Below, piece by piece: positions 54,176 to 63,798 of a stretch of DNA of 64,000 nucleotides (position 1 is its first letter; every line of letters starts with the position of its first letter). The notes beneath the pieces were generated by a model. The model saw only the letters and a program-made list of their open reading frames with translations. It was not told where the DNA came from and ran no database searches. Source of the stretch: Nostoc sp. XA010. Its GTDB lineage: Bacteria > Cyanobacteriota > Cyanobacteriia > Cyanobacteriales > Nostocaceae. The stretch covers positions 101,916 through 165,915 of the forward strand of contig NZ_JAIVFX010000016.1 in NCBI RefSeq assembly GCF_020829625.1, written 5' to 3'. Position numbers and translations under genes: made by a program.

Positions 54176-57100
54176 TTAAATTGACAAACTCAACTGCGAA
54201 CCTTCTTGAGTTTTATTCACTTCAATCCTGGCTTGGAAAGCTTCTTTGAGGTGGGGCATGTGAGTGACAGTGAGGATGCAGGCGAAATCGGAGGAGATCG
54301 CATTAATCGCTGCAATCAAGCGATCGCATCCTTCGGCGTCCTGTGTACCAAAACCTTCATCTACAATCAACAATTGCAACGCCGCCCCCGCCCGTTGCGC
54401 TAATAATTTCGCCAGGGCTAAACGGATGGCAAAGTTAATTCTAAAGGCTTCTCCACCAGAGTAAGTTTCATAAGCTCGTGTTCCTCTAGAATCGGCGATT
54501 AAAATATCTAAGGTGTCTATCAGCTTGGCGTTTTTCTTAGTTGATTTAGCACTGCGTCCAGCTTTTTGAGTAATAAATTGTACATGAAATTGATTTCCAC
54601 TCAGCCGCGAAAGTAGTTGATTTGTCTCAGCTTCCAGTTGTGGTAACACATTCTCAATCATCAGTGCTTGGATACCATTTTTACCAAAAGCTTGCGCTAA
54701 TTCCTGATAAACACGATATTCCTGCTTGCAAGATTGTAATTGCTGCTGCTGTTGTTCATACTGAATTTGCAGCGTTTCTAGTTGATGCGCCAACTGCTCT
54801 AAACGCCCTAATTTGGCAATTTGCTCATCGAGTTGCCGTCTGCGTATTGCTAACTGCTGCTCTAAAGCTTGAATTTGGGCAGAGGGGTTAGCTGTTGCTT
54901 GTAATTGCTGGATAATGCTTTCAATTTGTCCGCCGAGTTTTTGCCACTCGGTTACTCTGGCGCTTCTGGAATCCTCTAACTCTTGCAATCTCGTCTGGAG
55001 TTGGGGATACTGCTGCTGGGCTGACAGCAGTTGTTGATACCGCAAATGCCAAGATTGAGCTTGGCGCACAGCTATACGCAGATTGTTGTGCTGCTCGGAA
55101 CTGTAGCCAATTTCGGTAATGTGACGCTCAAGAGCCGCGATTTGTTTAGCACATTCAGAATCAATCTGATCCTGCTGGATTTTGGCTTGTAATTGAGCAA
55201 TTTGGGATTGTAATTCTGGTTTTCGGGCTAATAGTTGCGCTTGTCGCTTAGTAGCATCCTTAATCTGCCCTTGTTTAATTTCTGCCCATCGCCAACGCTC
55301 AACTTCACTCCGGGCGAGGGCGTGGTCTTGTTCATTATAATTAACCTGTTGCAGATATTGCTCTAGCTGCCGGAGTTCGGCTTGTTTATCGGGAGCGTAA
55401 TCACCAGCTTGGAGCGATCGCTCTAAATGCTGTTTTTCGGCAGCAATTTGTTGTAACTGTTTTTGAACATCAGTTGTAGCTTCTAACTGGGCTGCCAACT
55501 GTCCCCGTTGTTCGCGTAAACCATCGTAGCCCGCCAACTGTTGGGAAATTTCCCGATATTCCTGCCTAAGTACCTGAATTTCTCGGTCAGACACAGCCAT
55601 TTGTTCTCGCACTACCCAAAACTGCCCTTGAGTATCCTCTAACTCAGCCTGGGTTTTTTCCACTACCCGACTCCAGTGATGTTCATCTAAAGGACGTTCG
55701 CATAATGGACAAAGTGCTTCAGGATTTTGGAGCATTTGCAATTTCTGCTCTAATTCTCCCAGCAGTTTTTCATAATCGCGTTGATGAGCTTGCAGACGTT
55801 CAATAAAGTGCCGCCTTTCTTGCCCTTTTTCTTGGACTCGTTGCAGATAAACCCGCTTTTTCTCCAGTTCCTCAATCTGGATTGCCACATCAATCACCGC
55901 TTGTTGCAGTTGCGGTTGGCGGCGATGCTGGCGTTGCAATTGGTTTTCAGTACTTTGGAGTTGTTCGAGCCGCGCTACTAAACCAGCATGAGTGCGATCA
56001 AGTTGGTTTTGTAAAGTTGCTCGTTGTTGCAACAAGGGAGTAACTTGCATTTGCAGTTGATCGAGACGAGCAACATGGTGACGGGCTGCGGTTAGTTGTG
56101 ACAAAGCAGCTTCTACTTCACCTGATTTAGTCAGAGTTTGCTGAATATCTCGCTCTTGTTGCTGCAAAGCTTCGATTTGGGCTTGGGCTTGTTGCAGTTG
56201 CCGTTCGATTTCGTGAATTTGTTTGGTAAGCTGTTGTTGCTTTTGTTGGCGAGTCTGCCCAGCGCGGGTGTATTCTTCAAATTTGGCAGCAAAGGCTTCT
56301 TCTTGAGATTGGAGACTTTGATATTGGGCGTATCCAGCTTTAATTTCAGCTTCTTGGTGTAATATTTTTTCTAAATCTGATAGCTGAGAGCCAATAGCTG
56401 ATTGTTCTTGTTGGAGGCGATCGCAATCTTGGGTAAGATTTTGGTATTGCTGCTTTACAAAGCTGAGTTGTTGTTCCCAATTTTGGCGCTGGTGCTGGAC
56501 AACTTGCAAACTTTGTAATTGAATATTATCAAATGCTTGTACTTGTTGCAGTTGATTGAGTTCGGCTTCTAACTCGACTCTTTGCGCTTGGGTTGTCTCG
56601 CGTTGTTGCAGCTGAATTTTGATCGACTCCAAAGAACGCTCTAACTCTACTGCTCGCGCTTTGAACTGACGAGAAGATTCCTTTGCCCGTTCTTCCAAAT
56701 CATCATACTGATTGAGTTTCAACAACTCCGCTAAAATTTCTTTGCGTTCTGTCGGGCGTTTGAGCATGAACTCATCTGCACGGCCTTGACGTAAGTAGGC
56801 AGAATTAATAAATGTATCGTAATCGAGCTTGATATGTTCTAAAATCAAATCTTGGGTTGCTCTTACCCCTTTGCCAGTGAGTGAGCGAAACCCAGATGGT
56901 ATTTCGATTTGAAATTCAAGAACGCTAGTACCTCCCCGAATTCGGGTACGAATCACGCGATATTTTTGCTGGTTACTTTGGAAAGTAAAATCAACTCGAA
57001 CTTCTTTCGCGCCAGAATAGATGACATCATCTTCAGCAGTGGCACGGCTTTGACCCCAAATTGCCCAAGTGATTGCTTCCAAAAGTGAAGATTTACCCGC

Positions 57101-57202
57101 ACCATTGGAACCCGAAATACAAGCCGTATGCAAACCACGAAAATCTAAAGTTGCATCACGGTAACTAAGAAAGTTTTTGAGGATAAGTTGTACTGGGATC
57201 AT
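54176..57202 (-). CDS. sbcC: exonuclease subunit SbcC (Rad50-like)
   Basis: 1,008 residues. SMC/Rad50-type ATPase: Walker A GSNGAGKSSLLEAI near residue 35, long coiled coils with the zinc hook CPLC (Cys498, Cys501) at their centre, and a C-terminal ABC signature TYSGGEAFRINFAIRLALAKL, then LLIVDEGFGTQD. With SbcD it cuts hairpins and palindromes in DNA. SbcD is not adjacent. ATG at 57202. In a window this rich in inverted repeats the enzyme is of interest because it limits palindrome stability. Confidence 0.94.
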   Translation of the reverse strand: MIPVQLILKNFLSYRDATLDFRGLHTACISGSNGAGKSSLLEAITWAIWGQSRATAEDDVIYSGAKEVRVDFTFQSNQQKYRVIRTRIRGGTSVLEFQIEIPSGFRSLTGKGVRATQDLILEHIKLDYDTFINSAYLRQGRADEFMLKRPTERKEILAELLKLNQYDDLEERAKESSRQFKARAVELERSLESIKIQLQQRETTQAQRVELEAELNQLQQVQAFDNIQLQSLQVVQHQRQNWEQQLSFVKQQYQNLTQDCDRLQQEQSAIGSQLSDLEKILHQEAEIKAGYAQYQSLQSQEEAFAAKFEEYTRAGQTRQQKQQQLTKQIHEIERQLQQAQAQIEALQQQERDIQQTLTKSGEVEAALSQLTAARHHVARLDQLQMQVTPLLQQRATLQNQLDRTHAGLVARLEQLQSTENQLQRQHRRQPQLQQAVIDVAIQIEELEKKRVYLQRVQEKGQERRHFIERLQAHQRDYEKLLGELEQKLQMLQNPEALCPLCERPLDEHHWSRVVEKTQAELEDTQGQFWVVREQMAVSDREIQVLRQEYREISQQLAGYDGLREQRGQLAAQLEATTDVQKQLQQIAAEKQHLERSLQAGDYAPDKQAELRQLEQYLQQVNYNEQDHALARSEVERWRWAEIKQGQIKDATKRQAQLLARKPELQSQIAQLQAKIQQDQIDSECAKQIAALERHITEIGYSSEQHNNLRIAVRQAQSWHLRYQQLLSAQQQYPQLQTRLQELEDSRSARVTEWQKLGGQIESIIQQLQATANPSAQIQALEQQLAIRRRQLDEQIAKLGRLEQLAHQLETLQIQYEQQQQQLQSCKQEYRVYQELAQAFGKNGIQALMIENVLPQLEAETNQLLSRLSGNQFHVQFITQKAGRSAKSTKKNAKLIDTLDILIADSRGTRAYETYSGGEAFRINFAIRLALAKLLAQRAGAALQLLIVDEGFGTQDAEGCDRLIAAINAISSDFACILTVTHMPHLKEAFQARIEVNKTQEGSQLSLSI

Positions 57203-57327
57203 TCACCCTATAGCGCCACATCTACTTTTAATAGTTAACAGTACAGATGCACTGTTTGTTAGTTTAGCTATCTAGATATCAGGTTTCTAGTCTTGAAGAC
57301 ATCAAATTTACAAAATTTAACAATAGG

Positions 57328-57843
57328 ATGAGCAAATTTCTCTTGTTGCATGAAGAACTTTTGCTGTCTTTGGAGAAAAATGAAACTTCTGTAGAGGTTT
57401 CTTGTTATCTGTGCCTGTCATCTGAGAGAAAAACATTCATAGAAGAGTGGCAATACTTTGAAAATCGTGTTGAGGTACTCCAAAGTCATGTTGAGGTACT
57501 TGAAAGTCGTGTTGAAGTACTTGAAAGTCGTGTTGAGGTACTCCAAAGTCGTGTTGAGGTACTCCAAAGTCGTGTTGAGGTACTCCAAAGTCGTGTTGAA
57601 GTACTTGAAAGTTGTGTTGAAGTACTCCAAAGTCGTGTTGAAGTACTTGAAAGTCGTGTTGAAGTACTTGAAAGTCGTGTTGAAGTACTTGAAAGTTGTG
57701 TTGAAGTACTTGAAAGTCGTGTTGGAGTACTTGAAAGTCGTGTTGGAGTACTTCAAACTTTGTCGCACCGAGATCAAGTACACAGGTGCGTAGGCGTAGC
57801 CGGCCGTAGGCATCGCTTTCATAAATCTCCACAAACAAAGTAA
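57328..57843 (+). CDS. heptad-repeat coiled-coil ORF with 21-bp tandem array
   Basis: 171 residues. Non-repetitive lead (about 1-47), then 14 copies of a seven-residue unit, VEVLESR or VEVLQSR (57469-57762), each a 21-bp DNA unit. V at position a and L at position d give an ideal coiled coil. The C-terminal 20 or so residues are read from a GC-rich repeat that forms a 14-bp inverted repeat with 57855-57868, so the original end may be lost. ATG at 57328. Other frames across the array are also open, so coding is plausible but not certain; the lead segment and start favour this frame. Confidence 0.5.
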   Translation: MSKFLLLHEELLLSLEKNETSVEVSCYLCLSSERKTFIEEWQYFENRVEVLQSHVEVLESRVEVLESRVEVLQSRVEVLQSRVEVLQSRVEVLESCVEVLQSRVEVLESRVEVLESRVEVLESCVEVLESRVGVLESRVGVLQTLSHRDQVHRCVGVAGRRHRFHKSPQTK

Positions 57844-57868
57844 TGTCTATGACGGGCTACGCCTACGC
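57788..57868. repeat. GC-rich inverted repeat at the end of the heptad-repeat ORF
   Basis: GCGTAGGCGTAGCC (57788-57801) and its exact inverse at 57855-57868. The same type of ACGC/GTAGGC-rich sequence occurs near 35700 and 39410. Confidence 0.65.
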
Positions 57869-58028
57869 TTGATTTTTAAAACAGTCGCTACGAATCTTTT
57901 TAACTGAGTAGTATTGAGATGATTGGGCTAAATTTAACGTCAAGCTAAAAGAATCAAGGTGATAGGGGAAAAACGTTAATATACTCAGTAAAGATGTATG
58001 TATATTTCTGAGACGTGGAGAACATGAG

Positions 58029-58397
58029 ATGGAAACTGAAAGTGCAAATAAAGCAGAATCCTTCTATATTGCTATAATTCTCTAAAAATCATCTTCAGAT
58101 AAACTTGATTATCAACCTTTGTACCAAGAAAGCTTTGTTTTGATTAAAACCGCTTCTTTAGAAGAAGCAAAAGCAAAGGCTTTGAATCATGGTAAAAATC
58201 AAACCGTCAGCTATACAAATGAGAATGGAGAAACTATTACTTGGTCTTTGCAGCAAGTGATAGACGTGAATTCAGTTTTATATGATGACTTTGATTCATC
58301 TGAGGATATTGTTGATTTATATGCCCGACATTTTCGTAATTATGAGGCTTATCAATCATTTGAGCCGTTATTATCTCAAGAGCAATTTGGAGAATAG
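58029..58397 (+). pseudogene. DUF4288-type protein with an in-frame stop at codon 19
   Basis: From the ATG at 58029, with GGAG eight bases upstream, the frame reads METESANKAESFYIAIIL, then TAA (58083-58085), then continues open to 58397 (DYQPLYQESFVLIKTASLEE, ITWSLQQVIDVNSVLYDDFD). The halves together fit DUF4288 (a beta-strand start followed by the ESFVLIKA-type strand-helix). A TTG at 58119 could give a 92-residue product lacking the first strand. A single nonsense mutation or sequencing error explains it. Confidence 0.6.
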
Positions 58398-58492
58398 CTA
58401 TAAAACCATGCGATCGCTCTTGTCAATTCTCATCACTGAGGCAAAAGCGATCGCAAGTGATTTCTCTTTTTACTGGTATTGACTTCCCCACA

Positions 58493-60574
58493 TTACGAAT
58501 GAGGCTCTCCCAGCAATACAATTGAACACTTCAATTCTCGAATTAACTGCGTTGTCACTTCGCTGACGGCTAATCCACCTGCTGTGCGATAACGAACGGA
58601 ACGTAACACCGCTAAATCAAATGCCTGAGCTTCCCGAATTATGGTTCTAGCAATATCATCACCTCTGATTGTTTGGATATTTGTATTCACCTGTAATTGG
58701 CCTTTAGAAGTAATATCAGACAATTGAGATACAAAGTTTTCCACTCGATTCGGCGGTGTTTTGCGATCGGATACGTGTAACAGCACAACTTCTGCCTGAT
58801 TAACATCAGCCAAAATCTGGGCAAATCTCAAAGCGCCTATAGTTTGCCGCGTTAAGTCTCCAACTGGTACAAGAATTCTTTGAATTGTCTTAGGACTACT
58901 TAAAAGGCGTGTTACTGCTACTGGACAGTGAGAAGACCAAAAAACGCTATCAATTACACTACCAAATAAGCGGGCACGCAAACCTGTTGCCTGCGACCAA
59001 CCCATGACTACTAAACTAGCGTTTTGTTCTCGACTGGTGCGGCTAATACCTAAAGCTGCATCATCATCAATCCGAATTGCTGGTGATACTTCCACCTCAA
59101 ATTCTTGACTAATTTCTTTAGCTAAATTCAATCTTTCCCGACTTTGATTGAGCGCTGTTACTAATTGCGGATCATCCATCTGGATATGTGCTCTAGTAAT
59201 AGCTAATGGCACAATTTTTCCAGATTCATGACTAGCCAGTAGTGCTGCCATTTCTATTAGATAGCGCTGGGTTTGGGGATTGTATATTGGCACTAATACA
59301 GTAAATGGATACTGGCTTTTCTCTACTTGCTCATCTTCATCACCTTGCCACCAAGTTGTCAAACTATCTGTTTCAAAATCTGTCTGAGAAAGCTGTAGGG
59401 AAGGAGCAAATCGTGCTGTTATTATGGGACCCAAAATTGCAGTTACCAGCATGAGGACAATCACACTGTTTAAGACAGCTTCACTGATTAAGCGCTCACC
59501 AGCAGGATTTAGCGTTTGATAAGCAACCAAGGTTGCCGCTAGCGTGGCTGCTACCTGTGGTAGTGACAATGACCACATCGTTAGCAATTCCGCCGTGTTG
59601 TAGCGATACAATAATTTGGCTAAGAATGCTGCTATAAATTTGCTGCCAATCAAAGCTACTACAATTACCAGAGTCAGCCAAATCGAACTAAGGGTTTTGA
59701 TAAATGCAGGAATATTAATCAATAATCCCATGTCCACAAAGAAACAAGGGATAAATAAAACACTACCAATAAACTCGATTTTCTCTCTGACTGGGCTACG
59801 TCCTAGAACATCGTTGACAGCTAAACCTGCTAAAAAAGCACCAACAATTTTTTCAACTCCAATTACCTGCGCTCCAACAGATGCCAAAAATAATGCTAGT
59901 AATATAAACAAAAACTGGTTACTTTGTTCATCCCCAGAGCGGCGAAAAAACTCTTTTCCTGCCCAGTCAAAGCCAAACAGGACAACAGCAGTGTAAATTG
60001 CTAATCCACCTAATAAAATCGCTAAACTCATGGCGGAGAATTCTCCTCCGTGAATTCCAACACAAATCGCTAATACTAGCAAAGCACCTGTGTCAGTAAA
60101 AATTGTCGCACCAATCGTGACAGTTACAGCTTCATTCGTTACCACTCCCAGACGACTCACAATTGGATATGCTAAGAGGGTATGAGAGGCCAGTAAAGAA
60201 CCAATGAGGACGGAGGCATTCCAACCAAAATTGAATAATCGTCCTGTCGCAATGCCAGCAATCATTGGAACTAAAAATGTTAAAATGCCAAACCCAATTG
60301 AGCGATTTCTAGTTTTACGAAACTGCTCTAAGTCAATTTCTAAACCTGCCACAAACATCAAATAAAGCTTGCCGATCTCCGAGAGCAGATTGATAGTTTC
60401 AGACTCAGGGTTTAATAACTTTAGTCCATTTTGCCCTAGTAATATACCTGCAACCAACAACCCCACTAATCCAGGTAGCCTTAATCGCTCAAATATAGGA
60501 GGTACAGTAAATATTACTGTTAGGAGAATTGTAAATGCAACGATAGGACTGTCTGTTAGCGAGTTCAGTGCCAT
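58493..60574 (-). CDS. CPA2-type cation/proton antiporter with two Usp domains
   Basis: 693 residues. Residues about 1-390 form a sodium/proton-exchanger domain of about twelve helices (for example GLVGLLVAGILLGQNGL, MFVAGLEIDLEQF, PCFFVDMGLLINI). The C-terminal part holds two universal-stress-protein-like domains (about 425-545 and 560-690, with VVMGWSQATGLRARLFGSVI and VLRSVRYRTAGGLAVSEV), which may bind nucleotide. CPA2 exchangers move Na+ or K+ against H+. ATG at 60574. The exact ion cannot be told from sequence. Confidence 0.88.
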   Translation of the reverse strand: MALNSLTDSPIVAFTILLTVIFTVPPIFERLRLPGLVGLLVAGILLGQNGLKLLNPESETINLLSEIGKLYLMFVAGLEIDLEQFRKTRNRSIGFGILTFLVPMIAGIATGRLFNFGWNASVLIGSLLASHTLLAYPIVSRLGVVTNEAVTVTIGATIFTDTGALLVLAICVGIHGGEFSAMSLAILLGGLAIYTAVVLFGFDWAGKEFFRRSGDEQSNQFLFILLALFLASVGAQVIGVEKIVGAFLAGLAVNDVLGRSPVREKIEFIGSVLFIPCFFVDMGLLINIPAFIKTLSSIWLTLVIVVALIGSKFIAAFLAKLLYRYNTAELLTMWSLSLPQVAATLAATLVAYQTLNPAGERLISEAVLNSVIVLMLVTAILGPIITARFAPSLQLSQTDFETDSLTTWWQGDEDEQVEKSQYPFTVLVPIYNPQTQRYLIEMAALLASHESGKIVPLAITRAHIQMDDPQLVTALNQSRERLNLAKEISQEFEVEVSPAIRIDDDAALGISRTSREQNASLVVMGWSQATGLRARLFGSVIDSVFWSSHCPVAVTRLLSSPKTIQRILVPVGDLTRQTIGALRFAQILADVNQAEVVLLHVSDRKTPPNRVENFVSQLSDITSKGQLQVNTNIQTIRGDDIARTIIREAQAFDLAVLRSVRYRTAGGLAVSEVTTQLIRELKCSIVLLGEPHS

Positions 60575-60952
60575 GTTTAATAATTAAACCTAAATAGGAA
60601 ATTTACAACTAACATAAGAAATTTTACTTAAAATTTCTACTTGTTCAGTCTTATTGGTTACAAACAATTAAATTTTTAACAGCATAAATGCTGCGATCGC
60701 AATTACGATACTACCTTAAGAAAGGGTTATCTACATCTACAGGGTGAAATAACAATAAAATTTATAGTAACCAAAACAATGGATGAATAAATAGTAGAAA
60801 ATAGCTCATACAACTGATCCTTTGAATCATTAGAGGTGCAAAGATGTTAACCTACTTCTGTGCGCCATATCTATAAAAATCTGGAAGACCGTTATTATGG
60901 GTTCCTATCAATGATAATTTTAAGCATTGGGAACCCCTAAAAATCAAAGTTT
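60575..60952. other. intergenic region between divergent antiporter gene and chlM
   Basis: 378 AT-rich bases with one HIP1-like site. No gene, repeat or hairpin I can support; promoters for both genes should be here. Confidence 0.4.
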
Positions 60953-61639
60953 ATGAACGCAGCCGACGATAAAACGATTGTTCGCGAGTATTTCAATTCC
61001 ACAGGGTTTGACCGTTGGAAGCGAATCTACGGCGATGGCGAAGTCAACAAAGTCCAACTAGACATCCGCAATGGACACCAGCAAACCGTGGATACAGTTC
61101 TCGGCTGGCTGAAGGCTGATAACAATTTACCAGAGCTATCAATCTGCGATGCTGGGTGTGGTGTCGGTAGTCTCAGCATCCCCCTAGCGGTAGATGGTGC
61201 TAAAGTCTATGCCACCGATATTTCTGAAAAAATGGTGGAAGAAGGCAAGGATAGAGCCAAGCAAACTTTGGGAAATGCTGAAAATCCCACTTTTGCCGTG
61301 CAGGATTTGGAATCGTTGAGTGGTAGTTACGATACCGTAATTTGCTTGGATGTCCTCATCCACTACCCTCAAGAAAAAGCGGATGAGATGATTTCTCACC
61401 TCTGTTCTTTGGCACAGTCGCGGATAATTCTCAGTTTTGCGCCGAAGACCTGCGCCCTAAGTATACTCAAGAAAATTGGCAGTTTCTTTCCCGGGCCAAG
61501 TAAAGCGACTCGTGCATATTTGCATCGTGAGGCTGATGTAGTGAAAATCTTGGAAAGTAATGGCTTTTCATTGCAACGAAAAGCGATGACGAAGACTCGT
61601 TTCTATTTTTCCCGCCTACTTGAAGCTACACGCAACTAA
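60953..61639 (+). CDS. chlM: magnesium protoporphyrin IX methyltransferase
   Basis: 228 residues. Methylates the C13 propionate of Mg-protoporphyrin IX with SAM, after Mg-chelatase in chlorophyll synthesis. Features: VREYFNSTGFDRWKRIYGDG at the start (a ChlM/BchM hallmark), SAM motif DAGCGVGSL (66-74), YATDISEKMVEEGK, VICLDVLIHYPQEKADEMIS and RAYLHREADV. ATG at 60953. A terminator-like hairpin follows immediately. No other chlorophyll gene is nearby. Confidence 0.95.
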   Translation: MNAADDKTIVREYFNSTGFDRWKRIYGDGEVNKVQLDIRNGHQQTVDTVLGWLKADNNLPELSICDAGCGVGSLSIPLAVDGAKVYATDISEKMVEEGKDRAKQTLGNAENPTFAVQDLESLSGSYDTVICLDVLIHYPQEKADEMISHLCSLAQSRIILSFAPKTCALSILKKIGSFFPGPSKATRAYLHREADVVKILESNGFSLQRKAMTKTRFYFSRLLEATRN

Positions 61640-61645
61640 GTTTAG

Positions 61646-61683
61646 AATCGCAGCAAAATAAATATTATACCTCTGCTGCGATT
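61646..61683 (+). terminator. probable terminator of chlM
   Basis: AATCGCAGCA (61646-61655) and TGCTGCGATT (61674-61683) form a perfect 10-bp stem with an 18-base loop, seven bases after the chlM stop. The T run is short (TTTGAAAA). Confidence 0.55.
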
Positions 61684-62038
61684 TGAAAATCTCAAGGCTT
61701 AACACTGTGTAAGTATTCTAATTGGCGCTAAGTTCTGCTTTTGATCTTGGCGATTGCTCAGATTGGGAGCATGAACAATTAATTATTATAGCGATCGCAC
61801 ACCCTTATTTAAATAACAAAGGCAAATTTATACTATATTTTTGACATTTAATCCGTTCGCTTTCCTCCGTGAAAAATAAACAGTGGGAGAACCGTAAGCG
61901 CCTAGATGGTATTAAAAAAGGACTCAAGAATATAGAAGAAGCTCTGACAAACCTATCGTCAGGAATAGATTGATATATTGGAACCTTTGCGAAAGTCAGG
62001 TTAAAATCGCTAGCAAAGTGTAAATCTGAAGTGGAACT
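61684..62038. other. intergenic region, possible 34-codon ORF inside
   Basis: A GTG at 61869 opens a 34-codon frame to 61973 (VKNKQWENRKRLDGIKKGLK, then NIEEALTNLSSGID), strongly helical and well composed, but without a ribosome-binding site I would trust. It could be a small protein or the end of a lost gene. The rest shows nothing. Confidence 0.35.
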
Positions 62039-62524
62039 ATGAAAACTGCTGAAAAATTGGCCGCAGCTTGGCTACTGACAATGGGATTTATGTTTGTAAC
62101 TCTATCAGCAGCAGAGGTATTTAATAAAACGACTATGGAAAAATCAATCACGCTACCCTTATCTTGGGATGGTTCGATTGAGTTCTCAGAAACAAATACC
62201 CCTGTAATTGATGATACTACGATAGAACGTCTAATTTTTGGCATTCCTACTCTAATATTGGGCACATGGTTAGCATTGGGATTATACCGTCAAAGCCGAC
62301 AGGAAAAAAAGGCGCTTAATCAACAAGTTAGCGATCGCCTGCAATCGATTTTTTATGAGATGCTACAAAAAAATCATGGGCGAATAACTGTATTAGGCTT
62401 TGCCATGCAGTCACAACTACCCGCAGCCCATGCTAGGCAATATTTAGATGAAAAAGCTAAAGACTTCAATGCAAACTTTAAGGTGAACGAAGAAGGGGCT
62501 GTATCATATCATTTTGACGTCTAA
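62039..62524 (+). CDS. conserved membrane protein, unknown function
   Basis: 161 residues. Two membrane segments (LAAAWLLTMGFMFVTLSAAEV, about 7-27, and RLIFGIPTLILGTWLALGLY, about 64-83) with an acidic periplasmic loop, then a cytosolic helical C-terminal part (SDRLQSIFYEMLQKNHGRIT, QLPAAHARQYLDEKAKDFNA) that looks like a small winged-helix unit. Typical of cyanobacterial hypotheticals. ATG at 62039. The DUF423 gene follows 79 bases later on the same strand. Confidence 0.7.
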   Translation: MKTAEKLAAAWLLTMGFMFVTLSAAEVFNKTTMEKSITLPLSWDGSIEFSETNTPVIDDTTIERLIFGIPTLILGTWLALGLYRQSRQEKKALNQQVSDRLQSIFYEMLQKNHGRITVLGFAMQSQLPAAHARQYLDEKAKDFNANFKVNEEGAVSYHFDV

Positions 62525-62547
62525 TTGTCATTTGTCCTTTGTTATTA

Positions 62548-62583
62548 ACTAATGACTAATGACCAATGACTAATGACTAATAA
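62548..62583. repeat. heptameric short tandem repeat (AATGACT/AATGACC)
   Basis: Five 7-bp units, AATGACT with one AATGACC, between two plus-strand genes, the form of an STRR. Confidence 0.8.
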
Positions 62584-62603
62584 TTAACTTACGGCTAGGT
62601 CTA

Positions 62604-62984
62604 ATGACGCAGATTTTTTTAAGCGTAGCTGCTATTTTAGGCGGTTTATCAGTTGCTGCTGGTGCTTTTGCTTCCCATGCCTTGCGGGAAAAAATTAGTG
62701 AGCGATCGCTAGAAATTTTTGAAACTGGCGCTCGTTACCAAATGTATCATGCTCTAGCACTTTTTCTCGTAGCACTACTAATTAGTCGCACTGAATTTCC
62801 TCAACCCACTCTCATAGCTAGTGGATGGCTGTTTATCATTGGCATTGCTATTTTTTCAGGTAGCTTGTACGCCCTTAGCTTAACCGGTATTAAATCTTTA
62901 GGAGCGATCGCACCAGTAGGCGGTGCAGCTTTTCTTGCAGGTTGGGGTACTTTAGCTTTTGCCGCTTGGACTTTGAAGTTGTAA
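62604..62984 (+). CDS. DUF423 family membrane protein
   Basis: 126 residues with four membrane segments. DUF423 (YgdD-like) hallmarks: SVAAILGGLSVAAGAFASHA near the start, LEIFETGARYQMYHALALFL, and IFSGSLYALSLTGIKSLGAI, APVGGAAFLAGW. Function unknown. ATG at 62604. Preceded by the AATGACT repeat. Confidence 0.9.
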   Translation: MTQIFLSVAAILGGLSVAAGAFASHALREKISERSLEIFETGARYQMYHALALFLVALLISRTEFPQPTLIASGWLFIIGIAIFSGSLYALSLTGIKSLGAIAPVGGAAFLAGWGTLAFAAWTLKL

Positions 62985-63021
62985 AGTAACAAGAATATTT
63001 TCCTACAAACAAAGTTATGAA

Positions 63022-63798
63022 TTATAAGTTGTTCACTTGTAATTCATAGCTCTTCATTCTCAGGCGTACCAACAAATTATGTAAATCCGCGTTCGCTGAA
63101 GGTACTTCAGGTAATGGGCTGCATTCATATACCTCCTGCAATTTATTACGCAGACGTTGATATTCTATTTGATGAAAAGCTACATTAATATCTGACAAAA
63201 TAGACTTTTCTGTACCTGCTAACTTTTGGACGATTAAATCATGAATATATGGTAAATTAAAAACATTATTTAGCTTAATTAAATTAGCTTCAAGTATCCC
63301 TGTTTGCATAAGATAAATCCCAGTTAAGAGAACTCGATAAACATAAAGTAATGGCTTGATTCGATACGTCTCTTCTTTATTAAAAAGTTTCCATTGTGTT
63401 GCAGCAAAACCAAGATAGTGATAACTATGGTGACGAGTAACGCAATTTTTGGCAATAAATTTTAATTCTTCATGTTCGGGTGAAGTGGTTAATATTAAAG
63501 GTGAATACAGTTGTTCTAATACGTAACCATTCTTTTTAAGTAGCATCAAAAAGAATTTTTTGACATCATGAGTTACTAAATCAATTTCTAAAGATTCCCG
63601 AACTTCTGAAACTTCAATAGTTTCATTCCCAGTCTCTAATCCCACCACTTCTGTAACTGGTAAAATATGCATACCACGCAAGTCATAATCAGAATCAGGT
63701 GACGGGAAACCATATAAGTGGGAACCACTGATGATGGCGAATAAAAGCGGGTAAGGCTGTTGCCGAATAATTGTGTTAAGTGAAGGTGGAATATTCAT
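63022..63798 (-). CDS. nucleotidyltransferase-like protein
   Basis: 258 residues. Pol-beta-type nucleotidyltransferase start: ISGSHLYGFPSPDSDYDLRG (about 23-42) with Asp37 and Asp39 as the metal-binding pair, and a third acidic residue in ESLEIDLVTHDVKKF. The remainder is helical and of the kind seen in COG3541-type proteins. Such proteins occur in phage-host or repair contexts, but their substrate is not known. ATG at 63798 reached through AATATTCAT on the plus strand. No toxin or HEPN partner is adjacent. Confidence 0.8.
   Translation of the reverse strand: MNIPPSLNTIIRQQPYPLLFAIISGSHLYGFPSPDSDYDLRGMHILPVTEVVGLETGNETIEVSEVRESLEIDLVTHDVKKFFLMLLKKNGYVLEQLYSPLILTTSPEHEELKFIAKNCVTRHHSYHYLGFAATQWKLFNKEETYRIKPLLYVYRVLLTGIYLMQTGILEANLIKLNNVFNLPYIHDLIVQKLAGTEKSILSDINVAFHQIEYQRLRNKLQEVYECSPLPEVPSANADLHNLLVRLRMKSYELQVNNL

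Noticed and set aside
57418..57838. Two minus-strand and one alternative plus-strand frame across the heptad array
   Set aside because: They are shadows of the 21-bp repeat; the frame starting at 57328 has the better lead and coiled-coil phase.
63022..63798. MNT-HEPN toxin-antitoxin module
   Set aside because: The nucleotidyltransferase is much longer than MNT antitoxins and no HEPN gene is adjacent.
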